In this document: in pieces, positions 1 through 7,260 of the stretch | How the letters are laid out: every line of letters begins with the position of its first letter | Position numbering within the stretch: the first letter of the stretch is position 1 | Source of the DNA: an uncultured Erysipelotrichaceae bacterium | GTDB taxonomy: Bacteria; Bacillota_I; Bacilli_A; Erysipelotrichales; Erysipelotrichaceae | NCBI GenBank assembly: GCA_902786245.1 | Contig: CADABS010000027.1 | Span: 1-38,049 of the forward strand | Length of the DNA stretch: 38,049 nucleotides | Direction of reading: 5' to 3' | Program-made: the position numbers and the translations under genes | Notes under the pieces: model-generated | Seen by the model: only the letters and a program-made list of their open reading frames with translations | What the model was told of the DNA's origin: nothing | The model's database searches: none

Positions 1-94
1 GGACACCCTTGAACTTGGCTAAGCCTTAGGGGTTACCACCCTTGGCTGGAGGTACCTTTCAACCTCCAAGATATGTGCCATGCCCGGCACACGT
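1..94. other. Structured noncoding segment at the left edge, unassigned
   Basis: No convincing reading frame runs through this stretch, but it folds into consecutive hairpins: AGCC(22-25)/GGCT(44-47) with AGGG(28-31)/CCCT(39-42) inside, TGGAGGT(47-53)/ACCTCCA(62-68), and TGTGCC(74-79)/GGCACA(86-91), followed at once by a bidirectional terminator. It could be the 3' end of a plus-strand structured RNA. On the minus strand it contains GGGTGGTAAC, like the T-box core in the metG leader of this window, but there is no room for a T-box stem I before the terminator. I compared it from memory with SRP, RNase P, tmRNA, 5S and common riboswitches and found no match. Confidence 0.3.
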
Positions 95-133
95 AAAAAG
101 ACTTCAGTGTTGTATGTATACTGAAGTCTTTTT
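95..133. terminator. Bidirectional rho-independent terminator
   Basis: A perfect 14-bp inverted repeat (95-108 with 120-133) has an 11-nt loop and A5/T5 ends, so it gives a U-tract in both directions. On the minus strand it ends the HTH-RCC1/GYF transcription unit; on the plus strand it would end whatever RNA enters from the left. Confidence 0.85.
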
Positions 134-140
134 CATTCGG

Positions 141-329
141 CTACCTCTGCGGGATGAAGATGCCGTAGATCGAATCACCGGCTCTGAGCCAGTTTTTCAG
201 ATCTTCCATCCAGATCAGATCATCTGCTTCGACCGTACCCTTCTGCAGCAATCCGACCAGTTCTTCATCGGTATACGGTCCGTGCTTCATGCGGTCCGCT
301 TTTACATAATACCAGACACGGTCTTCCAT
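141..329 (-). CDS. Small GYF_2-domain protein
   Basis: This 62-residue protein is almost entirely one GYF_2-like (DUF4339-type) module: an N-terminal WYY, then HGPYTDEELVGLL, and a following D-L-I-W...W-L-R pattern. GYF domains usually bind proline-rich peptides; the sequence has no signal peptide or membrane segment, so it is probably cytoplasmic. Its ATG overlaps the stop codon of the preceding 730-residue gene (TAATG at 331-327), a classic translational-coupling arrangement, so the two products are probably made together. The large partner has a proline-containing cytoplasmic linker (around residues 70-160) that could be its ligand, but this is inference. A strong terminator follows 8 bases after the gene. 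Confidence 0.75.
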   Translation of the reverse strand: MEDRVWYYVKADRMKHGPYTDEELVGLLQKGTVEADDLIWMEDLKNWLRAGDSIYGIFIPQR

Positions 330-2521
330 TATTCCCCGCCTTCATCTTTCTCCGGCTCCGGAACAACTGCCGGAACAGGTTCTTCTTCAATCAGCGCAAC
401 ACTGACGTCCATCGTATAATCGCTGGTAATGCTGACTTCCAGTTCCGGATTTTCAAGTACATATCCTTCCGGAATCTCTTCCGCCGGAATGATATCAGCC
501 AGTCTGTGCACACCCGAGGCAACCGCATTGAATGCGCTGCCGACCTGGGTGTTGGTCATATCCTTAAAGTTGAAGGTGACGCCGTATTTCTGTACCTCAT
601 AGATCAGCGAGACCGCTGCCGGTTCGCTCTGCGTATACGTCGTGCCATTGGAATATGCCGTAATCGTTACGGTATGTTCCGAACCGTCTCCCCATTCATA
701 GCCGGTCAGATCCATCGTATAGTTGATCGCCTGGGTCTGATCCTCCATCATGCCGTCGACATTGATGATGTAATAATCCGCATTGTCCACACCGTCCCAG
801 CTGACGTACCAGCCAAACGGAACAGACTGGGCATGAATATTGGAAGGAGAACTCAGCTGGATCGTCTTCGCATTGTATGTATAGCTGATCGAAGCCGGTT
901 CACTGGCCTTGTATTTTTCCTCATCATTGGCATATGCGGTAATGGTTACGGTATACGTCTGTCCGTTGACCAGCTGTGAAGCAGGAATGCTTGCACTGGT
1001 ATTGGCCGCATCCGGCAGAGAAGCTTCCAGAGCCGGTTCAAACGCAACCTTGTAATAATCCGCATGCTTGACTTCCGTCCACTTGATCTGAATATTGCCG
1101 GTGGTCTCGGTAAACTTGATATTCGTTACGGCAGACAGCTGCTCGCTCTTGTCCTCCGGTTCTTCCGGTTCCGGTTCAATGACCGTATTGTCTTCATAGC
1201 GGTCGGAAGTATTCGTTCCGTATCCGTACATTTTTCCGTTCTTGTCATAGGCAATCAGCGTATCGCCCTTGCCTGCGATCGACCGGATATCCTTCCAGGA
1301 ACCGACTGCTTTTTCCATCTGCGGATCATCTGTCTCGATCCATACTTTTCCGTCTCCGTCCAGACCTGCCGCAAATCCGGTACCCGCCACGGCAGAAGTG
1401 ATATTCCGCCACTGCGAAGTATCCATTGCCGGATTGTTTCCGATACCAATACTGCGGACACTGCCGTCCAGACCGACCATAAGAATCTGTGTTTCTCCGA
1501 TCGATACTGAAGAAAGTCCTGCGGTTCCTTCCAGACTCTCTGCTTCATCGCCGCTGATCAGCAGCTGTCCCTCTGCCGTCAGACCTGCCGTAATCGCATT
1601 GCCGGCATAGACTGCCTTAACATTGCTCCAGCCGGTAACTGCGCAGCCTGCCTGTGAACCGGTGCATTCCACCGTTCCCTCTTCTGTCAGTCCGACGCTG
1701 TGTGTGCGGCCGGCCGCAATCATCTTGATCTTTTCCCATGAAGCGACCGTCTCATTGCCATCGGATGAAACGACTGTACCGTCTCTGTTCAGACCGAGCG
1801 CATGTCCGTCATATGCACTGACCTGCACCGGCTTTCCGAAAGAATCTGCCGCCCCGAACGTACCATGCGTTACAAGTCTGCCATCCTTATTTATATACAG
1901 CGAATATGTATCGCCCAATGCAAGCCGGTTTACATCCGTAACATTATTGATATCGCCGCTGCCGCTGCATCCCTTCATAAACAGAATCAGAGCCAGAAGC
2001 ACCGCTACCGCAATCCCGGTAAATCCGAGAATCCGGGCAACCGCGGCTTTTCTTTCCGGGTCTTCCTGCCGGGGTGTCTTCTCCGGCTGCGGTTCATCAT
2101 CGATGATCTGTGTCACCAGTGTCTGCTGGAACGGCGATGTATTTGTTTCTGCAGGTTCCTGTACCGTCTGGATCGGACGGGTCTGCGTTCTTCTGTCCAG
2201 AGGCAGAACATCTTCTGTCATTTCCGCCGTCAGTTCCTGGGTTCTGTCTGCCATCGGCTGTGCAAATGGAATCTGAATCGATCCCGTATGCGGCTCAAGC
2301 TGCGGAATCACAAAGGTCTTGCTGTTGTCTGCCAGAACATCCAGCTCAATGTGATAGAGATCCGCAATCTGCTTCAGCTGTCTGATTTTGGGAATGCTGT
2401 TTCCGTTTTCCCAGTTCAGATACTCTGTCAGCGGAATTGCCAGACGGGAAGAAATATCGCCCTGCGAAAGCCCGAAATGCTTCCGCAGCAGCGTGAGTTT
2501 CTCAGGAAGTTTATTCATCAT
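329..2521 (-). CDS. Membrane-anchored HTH protein with RCC1-like and Fn3-like outer domains
   Basis: Residues about 9-62 form an XRE/Cro-type helix-turn-helix (LRKHFGLSQGDISSRLAIP, then WENGNSIPK). A proline- and acid-rich linker follows to about 160, then a single hydrophobic segment (about 163-184) ending KGCSGSG. The outer part holds degenerate RCC1/beta-propeller-like repeats (about 200-455), a Glu/Pro linker, two fibronectin-III-like modules (about 470-555 and 558-640, each with YTVTITAY or HTVTITAY), and a C-terminal beta-rich domain with an acidic tail. The predicted topology puts the HTH in the cytoplasm and the propeller outside, so it may be a one-component surface sensor; this is inference. 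The start is supported by AGGAGG ten bases upstream; the second Met (2518) is an alternative. It is translationally coupled to the GYF gene. Confidence 0.75.
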   Translation of the reverse strand: MMNKLPEKLTLLRKHFGLSQGDISSRLAIPLTEYLNWENGNSIPKIRQLKQIADLYHIELDVLADNSKTFVIPQLEPHTGSIQIPFAQPMADRTQELTAEMTEDVLPLDRRTQTRPIQTVQEPAETNTSPFQQTLVTQIIDDEPQPEKTPRQEDPERKAAVARILGFTGIAVAVLLALILFMKGCSGSGDINNVTDVNRLALGDTYSLYINKDGRLVTHGTFGAADSFGKPVQVSAYDGHALGLNRDGTVVSSDGNETVASWEKIKMIAAGRTHSVGLTEEGTVECTGSQAGCAVTGWSNVKAVYAGNAITAGLTAEGQLLISGDEAESLEGTAGLSSVSIGETQILMVGLDGSVRSIGIGNNPAMDTSQWRNITSAVAGTGFAAGLDGDGKVWIETDDPQMEKAVGSWKDIRSIAGKGDTLIAYDKNGKMYGYGTNTSDRYEDNTVIEPEPEEPEDKSEQLSAVTNIKFTETTGNIQIKWTEVKHADYYKVAFEPALEASLPDAANTSASIPASQLVNGQTYTVTITAYANDEEKYKASEPASISYTYNAKTIQLSSPSNIHAQSVPFGWYVSWDGVDNADYYIINVDGMMEDQTQAINYTMDLTGYEWGDGSEHTVTITAYSNGTTYTQSEPAAVSLIYEVQKYGVTFNFKDMTNTQVGSAFNAVASGVHRLADIIPAEEIPEGYVLENPELEVSITSDYTMDVSVALIEEEPVPAVVPEPEKDEGGE

Positions 2522-2549
2522 TTTCTTTCCCCCTCCTGCAGGTTATTTC

Positions 2550-2576
2550 ATTCTACCGCATTTCATGGAAATGCAA
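2550..2576 (-). promoter_or_regulatory. Putative promoter of the HTH-RCC1 gene
   Basis: On the minus strand TTGCAT (2576-2571) and TAGAAT (2555-2550) are separated by 15 bases, slightly short. It lies 29 bases before the start codon. A palindrome fills the space between the two boxes. Confidence 0.4.
2558..2574. promoter_or_regulatory. Palindromic operator candidate
   Basis: GCATTTC-ATG-GAAATGC is a perfect 7+3+7 inverted repeat lying across the -35/spacer region of the promoter of a gene that itself encodes an XRE-type HTH. The position is what one expects of an autoregulatory operator; the function is inferred. Confidence 0.45.
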
Positions 2577-2584
2577 CAGATATG

Positions 2585-3346
2585 CTACTCAGTATAAATA
2601 TCGCGCAGACGGATCCGTTCTTCCGCCGTAATACCGAACTGCGTCATCAGATAGGTTTCAAAGTCTCCGCAGCGTTCCCGGATCGCCTGAAGCGATACTT
2701 CCGCATTCTCCCGGGCAACACCCTCAAAGGCAATCAGCGGTTCCAGGTCTTTTTCATCTCCGATGACTTCCTTCATCCGCATCATGAAGCGTTCGATGAC
2801 CGGTGCCCGGTATTCATTTGTCAGCATATAGTCATCCAGCGCGTCTTCTTCGGATACTCCCAGCATCATCAGGATCAGTACTGCCGCAATGCCGGTTCTG
2901 TCCTTTCCGGCACTGCAGTGAAACAGGATCGGTGTTTCTTCTCTGCGGATCACCGCAAACATCTCCTGATATGCCCCGGAAAACGGCAGATTGTAATACA
3001 TGCCTGTCAGTAAGGCCCTGCCATCCGCAGTGCTTATCTGCTTCTGGATCTTTTCAATGCCGGCCGGAGAGAAATCCAGCGGATTTCCGTTTCTGTCCGT
3101 CATTGCATTGACCAGATGTACCTGTGCTCCCTCTATATACGGATCCGGATTGCGGCTTGATTCATAATTGCTGCGGAAATCAAAGATATGCCGTATGTGC
3201 AGTGCACGGATTTCCTGCAGTTCTTCTTCATTCAGATCTGCCAGTGCACCGCACCGGTAGAACTGTCCTTTTTTTACATGTCTGCCGTCATCGCAGACAA
3301 TTCCTCCGAGTTCCCGGAAATTCAGTTCTTTTCTCAGATTCATCAT
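2585..3346 (-). CDS. Tyrosine-protein phosphatase-like protein (Y_phosphatase3/IphP type)
   Basis: The product (about 253 residues) carries the Cys-based phosphatase loop HCSAGKDRTG, with NFRELGG near the N-terminus and an F-D-F-R-S element, as in the bacterial tyrosine/lipid phosphatase family related to IphP and LipA. The catalytic Cys and Arg of the C-x5-R loop are intact, so it should be an active phosphomonoesterase; the substrate may be phosphotyrosine or a phospholipid and cannot be decided here. I chose the ATG at 3346 because GGAAGG lies just upstream and the conserved family N-terminus begins there; upstream in-frame codons run into the preceding gene. It follows the Card1-like gene by 11 bases, so it is probably co-transcribed with it. 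Confidence 0.82.
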   Translation of the reverse strand: MMNLRKELNFRELGGIVCDDGRHVKKGQFYRCGALADLNEEELQEIRALHIRHIFDFRSNYESSRNPDPYIEGAQVHLVNAMTDRNGNPLDFSPAGIEKIQKQISTADGRALLTGMYYNLPFSGAYQEMFAVIRREETPILFHCSAGKDRTGIAAVLILMMLGVSEEDALDDYMLTNEYRAPVIERFMMRMKEVIGDEKDLEPLIAFEGVARENAEVSLQAIRERCGDFETYLMTQFGITAEERIRLRDIYTE

Positions 3347-3357
3347 TTCCTTCCGTT

Positions 3358-4455
3358 TCACAGCCAGGCCGCAATTCTCTCTGCGGCTTTTCTCTCCCAC
3401 ATATCGCGGTGCTGGATCAGCAGCACACCGAGTTCTTCCGCCTTGCGTACCAGCTCATCATGATCCGCATCGTTGTCATTGCACAGTACCGGCAGAGCTC
3501 TGTCGCCGCCGAACCGGACGGCATTTGCCTTGACTTCGTAGATTGCCTGCTGATCGTATTTTCCGGCTTTGCAGGAAATGCTGATCAGTCTGCCGTTCTT
3601 CGTTGCCAGAACATCCAGTTCGCTGTTGGGATCATTTCTCTCAAAGGAACCGCCGTTCCAGTCAATATTCACCCGCAGATCCAGGTCATCAAACATTCCG
3701 GAATCCAGAAGCTGATAATAGGTATCATATTCGAATGCCACACCGCCGTCCGTGAGCAGGATCCTGTAATCGGGAGATGCGAATGTGAACGTTATATACT
3801 TATCGAATTTCAGAAACTCCGAAAATACGCTCTGAATTCCCGTAAAGATCGATCTGTATTCATTGAATACCGGCATATCGACAGTCCATGTATCCGTATC
3901 CGGATATTTTCTGTTGTAGGAACCCATCGTCTTACAGAAATTCGACCATTTGCGGTTATTCTCCCGCTTGACGCGGATAATATCTTCGACTGCCTTTCTG
4001 CCGGCTTCGTCAAAGACTGCCTCGGGAAGATTTCTCACTTCGCCGCCGTAAAGACGGATCAGTTCTTTCACGGTCAGATGCGGCCATCTGATTTCCCGGG
4101 TAATTTTATCTTCGCCCTGCAGGATCAGGACCTTTCCGTCAATCAGATCCGAGAAATACATCGGACAGTCATATGTATCCGCATAGCGGATGATCATTGC
4201 CAGCAGCAGTTCCGAACCGCCTTCGATATCGAAGGCCAGGTCCTCCGGATCCAGCATATCCAGGATTTCTTCGATACCGTATATATCTGTTGAGATATAC
4301 TGTACTTCCCCTGCATATTTCTCCACGATCGGATTGTGAATCAGATGTTCCTGACGTTCTTCATAGAGGAAGATCGTTTTCTCCGGTCTTTCCGCGTATC
4401 CTGTCAGCAGATTCAGAATCTGCTGTGAATCATAGATTTCCACCAGTGTTTTCAT
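3358..4455 (-). CDS. Card1/DUF1887-like CARF-domain nuclease
   Basis: The 365-residue protein matches the DUF1887/Card1-Can2 family in length and layout. The N-terminus MKTLVEIYDSQQILNLL, followed by E-K-T-I-F-L-Y-E-E, looks like the Rossmann-type CARF sensor. The C-terminal half has a PD-(D/E)xK-like core, E-L-D-V (279-282) followed by I-S-C-K (293-296). Family members such as Treponema Card1 are cyclic tetra-adenylate-activated nucleases of type III CRISPR systems; standalone relatives are widespread and less studied. No cas gene or repeat array is visible in this window. The start at 4455 has AGGTGA upstream and fits the family N-terminus; an ATG at 4473 overlaps the preceding stop (TAATG) and would add six residues. 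Confidence 0.75.
   Translation of the reverse strand: MKTLVEIYDSQQILNLLTGYAERPEKTIFLYEERQEHLIHNPIVEKYAGEVQYISTDIYGIEEILDMLDPEDLAFDIEGGSELLLAMIIRYADTYDCPMYFSDLIDGKVLILQGEDKITREIRWPHLTVKELIRLYGGEVRNLPEAVFDEAGRKAVEDIIRVKRENNRKWSNFCKTMGSYNRKYPDTDTWTVDMPVFNEYRSIFTGIQSVFSEFLKFDKYITFTFASPDYRILLTDGGVAFEYDTYYQLLDSGMFDDLDLRVNIDWNGGSFERNDPNSELDVLATKNGRLISISCKAGKYDQQAIYEVKANAVRFGGDRALPVLCNDNDADHDELVRKAEELGVLLIQHRDMWERKAAERIAAWL
4091..4104. promoter_or_regulatory. Noc-binding-site-like sequence (13/14)
   Basis: ATTTCCCGGGTAAT differs at one position from the Bacillus subtilis Noc consensus ATTTCCCGGGAAAT. It lies inside the Card1-like coding region, which is normal for such sites. A Noc homologue is encoded at 20.1-20.9 kb. 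Confidence 0.4.
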
Positions 4456-4472
4456 CGCCGTCACCTGTTTCA

Positions 4473-6038
4473 TTACTGCTGCATATTGTTCACATCGCGG
4501 ATCGAATCCCGCATTGCCTGCTCAATTGCGATTCTGACCATTGTCGAAGGTGCCCCGAAGCAGATCGTATACCCGGCTCTGGTTTCATACACACGGCAGG
4601 AACCGATATTTCTGAGACGGCTGAGATCCATGCGGTTGGGATCATAGACGCTGACCGTCAGAGAAGAAATGGATGACTGCACCATCTTGACGTTTTCGAT
4701 GCCGCCGATCGCTTTGATCGTCGTATTGACATACAGTTCCTTTTCACCGGTTCTGAACAGATCTACGGAAAGATACTTGAAGTAGATTCTTGTCGCAAAG
4801 AAATAGATCACCATGGATACGGCACCGACTGCGGCCGCAATCAACAGCGACCGGGTCAGATTCGGATAGCGCAGATAGCTGATGAATTCTCCCAAGGTAC
4901 CCGGCAGCGCAGACATGGTCAGCGTATCCGTTGAGTAGTATCCAAGATATACATGCAGGGCCTGGAACAGACCGTACAGGACGCCTGTATACAGCAGATG
5001 GAACATATACAGAAGCGGACAGAGCAGAACCAGCATCAGTTCCAGCGGCAGCATCGTGCCGGACAGCCAGGATGCCAGTGTTCCCAGCAGAAACAGCAGC
5101 CAGGTTCTTCTGCGCTCCATGGCATCGGTATTCAGGAAGAACATGGACCAGATCATGGCAGGCACCGCAAAGATGTTCAGTACATAATACGGTGTAAAGA
5201 ATCTTCCGGCCATACCGGTCAGGGCATTGGCAGAAAGCTGGGCAGTCCAGATATTCACATCGCCGGCTACGGAAATACCTGCCACATTGACCCAGCTGCC
5301 GCCGTTTGTACTGTACCAGAACGGCTGGCGGATCAGTGTGCCGAGATGCAGCGTACCGAGAAGACGGTCCATGATGCCGTATAATGCCAGGTTGATCGGG
5401 TTCGTCGTATCCACGGAAATGAACCGGACTACCCGCTGAATGAATTTCAGCAGGAACGGCCAGCCGAAGGCAACTGCCGTACCGGCAAGGGTACAGCAGA
5501 AAATCGTCCGGATCGTACAGGCGGATTCTTTGGAAAGAAAGGAAAAGAATCCGTATTCATTTCTGCGCCTGGTCCGGTTGAACGACCAGATGGAGATCGC
5601 CGCCGTAATCAATGCGCCGAAAATACCCGTCTGCAGCGGATAGTGCGAAGTATTCGCCAGATAGCTGACCGTTGACCTTGAGATGGAAAGGCCGAGGATA
5701 CTGCTGTAGCTCGTCGAAGGCAGCGATGTATCCGTAAAAAACATGGTCGCAGTCAGATATGCAACATAGCCTGCAGCGGAAGAAATGATCGAATTTGCAC
5801 TGCCTCCGCGTCTGGCGGAAAGACGGATCAGGAACAGCAGCGGAAAGTTCACGATCAGGAACTGTCCGATCCGGTTCAGCATTTCCGCACCCGCCCGGGC
5901 ATAGGTATTCGTGATGATATCGCTCAGCCCGAACAGCGGATTCGTTACCAGGTTTCCGAGTCCGCACAGAATGACCCCCGCAAACAGTACTTCCAGGGGA
6001 TATTTCAGTATTTCATAAAATGATCGCCAGTTTCGCAT
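4473..6038 (-). CDS. PTS EIIBC-like membrane protein lacking the phospho-cysteine
   Basis: The 521-residue protein has about ten hydrophobic segments (residues 1-415) resembling the glucose/N-acetylglucosamine-family EIIC permease, then a C-terminal EIIB-like domain (about 430-510: K-A-I-G-G-I-E-N-V-K ... FGAPSTMVRIAIEQ). In functional EIIB of this family the phosphorylated Cys sits in a D-A-C-I-T-R-L context; here the same place reads Q-S-S-I-S-S-L, so the acceptor is Ser456 and the conserved Thr-Arg is also lost. It is therefore unlikely to phosphorylate sugars in the normal way and may be a facilitator or sensor. SD GAGGT precedes the start. It sits 8 bases behind nadK, and its stop overlaps an ATG of the Card1-like gene. 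Confidence 0.75.
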   Translation of the reverse strand: MRNWRSFYEILKYPLEVLFAGVILCGLGNLVTNPLFGLSDIITNTYARAGAEMLNRIGQFLIVNFPLLFLIRLSARRGGSANSIISSAAGYVAYLTATMFFTDTSLPSTSYSSILGLSISRSTVSYLANTSHYPLQTGIFGALITAAISIWSFNRTRRRNEYGFFSFLSKESACTIRTIFCCTLAGTAVAFGWPFLLKFIQRVVRFISVDTTNPINLALYGIMDRLLGTLHLGTLIRQPFWYSTNGGSWVNVAGISVAGDVNIWTAQLSANALTGMAGRFFTPYYVLNIFAVPAMIWSMFFLNTDAMERRRTWLLFLLGTLASWLSGTMLPLELMLVLLCPLLYMFHLLYTGVLYGLFQALHVYLGYYSTDTLTMSALPGTLGEFISYLRYPNLTRSLLIAAAVGAVSMVIYFFATRIYFKYLSVDLFRTGEKELYVNTTIKAIGGIENVKMVQSSISSLTVSVYDPNRMDLSRLRNIGSCRVYETRAGYTICFGAPSTMVRIAIEQAMRDSIRDVNNMQQ

Positions 6039-6046
6039 ATACTACC

Positions 6047-6841
6047 TCAGAAAAGACTCTTCAGACGCTCAAAATAAGATACATCGCGTCCTCTGAGCAT
6101 ATGTACTTCTGCGCTCTTGCATACGAATAATCTGACGCTGTTTACATCATCCAGCCTGTAGACATCCGCATCGCAGCCAAGCAGCGCACCTTTGAAGGAT
6201 TCCGACCGGAATTCCAGAACCGTATCCTTCTTCAGGATCAGCGGTGCATCCAGAGAACGGTATTTGCTGTGATGGATACCGCTGATTTCCGTGAGTTCGA
6301 TAAAGTCCATTCCCTCCTGAATAACCGCACCGCCGAGCGAGCGGTTATAGGCAGTGCTTCCGAACTGCGTACAGACACACATGCCGGTACCCCGGAATGT
6401 TTCAAAGAACACATCGTTGACATATACATCCATGACCTGGGTCCGGGCCGCATTCTCGATCCGTATTTCATTGACCGCGTTGTGCATATCCGGACCGTAT
6501 TCCGCCTGCAGCAGCGGGAAGGATGCCTCATGAAGACGGTTTTCGAAAAAATCCGCCATGAATTCATCATAGTCCGCATCCTTGTAATCCGTATAGAAAC
6601 CCAGCGTTCCCGTATGAATGCCGTAGAAATGCACCTTGTCGATGCCTCTGCCGATCGTCCGCATCATATGGTGCACCGCATAGATAAACGTACCGTCGCC
6701 GCCGATGACAAATGCCACATCCGGATGCAGTTCATCCCGGATATAGCCGCGGGCATCAAGATCTCTGATTGCTCTTTCGCATAACTCATCCGAAGCAGCG
6801 TCCGGACGGGAAATCATTGCATATCTTCTGAACTCTTTCAT
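6047..6841 (-). CDS. nadK: NAD kinase
   Basis: This 264-residue enzyme phosphorylates NAD to NADP with ATP (or polyphosphate) in the cytoplasm. The diagnostic GGDGT motif (in FVIGGDGTFIYAVHHM, about 47-51), the GTLGF segment and the second-domain G-S-T-A-Y-N-R-S-L-G-G-A motif are all present, and the length fits the short Firmicute form. The start has AGGAGG seven bases upstream. The ATG overlaps the stop of the small upstream gene (ATGA at 6841-6838), so translation of the two is probably coupled. The downstream partner in the same unit is the degenerate PTS protein, a combination I do not recognise as a standard operon. Confidence 0.93.
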   Translation of the reverse strand: MKEFRRYAMISRPDAASDELCERAIRDLDARGYIRDELHPDVAFVIGGDGTFIYAVHHMMRTIGRGIDKVHFYGIHTGTLGFYTDYKDADYDEFMADFFENRLHEASFPLLQAEYGPDMHNAVNEIRIENAARTQVMDVYVNDVFFETFRGTGMCVCTQFGSTAYNRSLGGAVIQEGMDFIELTEISGIHHSKYRSLDAPLILKKDTVLEFRSESFKGALLGCDADVYRLDDVNSVRLFVCKSAEVHMLRGRDVSYFERLKSLF

Positions 6842-7188
6842 TCTTTTTCCTCCTGATGCGCCTCTTCATCTTTCAGAATTGCGTCCATCCATTTTTCCAG
6901 GGAATACTGTACCTGCCGCCGGGTGATCTGATAATCTTTCGCCACCTGTGTCTGCGTACGGTTCTCGATCAGCAGTTCATATACCATCAGCCGGGCATTG
7001 GTTCCGCATTTTTCTTCCAGTTTATCCAGCATTTTTTCGGTATAGGCTACATCTTCCTTCAGAAAGCGGTATCTTGTTTTCAGCAGGGGATCTTCTGTAT
7101 TCGGATTCATTTTCGCAAGCATTGCTTTTTCCCGCAGATAGGTACGGCAGGAATCTTTGAATGCTTCATATTTGTTTTTTTCGTTCAT
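6838..7188 (-). CDS. Small HTH-like protein encoded before nadK
   Basis: The 116-residue product is mainly helical. Its C-terminal half (LLIENRTQTQVAKDYQITRR, then Q-V-Q-Y-S-L-E-K-W) resembles a sigma-70 region 4-like or other helix-turn-helix, so DNA binding is likely, but I do not recognise the family. The start at 7188 is fixed by GGGAGGTGG just upstream; longer readings would run through the metG terminator. The 3' end overlaps the nadK start by four bases (ATGA). As the first gene of the HTH-nadK-EIIBC-Card1-phosphatase unit it could be its regulator; that is inference. Confidence 0.7.
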   Translation of the reverse strand: MNEKNKYEAFKDSCRTYLREKAMLAKMNPNTEDPLLKTRYRFLKEDVAYTEKMLDKLEEKCGTNARLMVYELLIENRTQTQVAKDYQITRRQVQYSLEKWMDAILKDEEAHQEEKE

Positions 7189-7206
7189 TTTGTACCACCT
7201 CCCTCC

Positions 7207-7212
7207 ATTATA
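7207..7212 (-). promoter_or_regulatory. Possible -10 element for the HTH-nadK unit
   Basis: A perfect TATAAT on the minus strand lies 18 bases before the HTH gene start and just after the metG terminator. No good -35 is visible; at 17-bp spacing the position falls into the terminator stem. Confidence 0.35.
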
Positions 7213-7222
7213 CCCTTTCAAC

Positions 7223-7252
7223 AAAAAAAGAGTCCTGCGAATACAGAACTCT
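7223..7252 (-). terminator. Terminator of metG
   Basis: A nine-pair stem (7252-7244 with 7237-7229, one G-U pair) is followed on the minus strand by seven T. It starts 8 bases after the metG stop codon. Confidence 0.85.
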
Positions 7253-7260
7253 TTGTGCAA

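Noticed and set aside
1-97. T-box riboswitch on the minus strand
   Set aside because: The core-like GGGTGGTAAC is present, but only about 50 bases separate it from the terminator of the upstream gene, too little for stem I, and no specifier loop is visible.
1802-3013. Long plus-strand frames over the HTH-RCC1 and phosphatase genes
   Set aside because: They lack ribosome-binding sites and family-like sequence and lie opposite clearly recognisable minus-strand genes.
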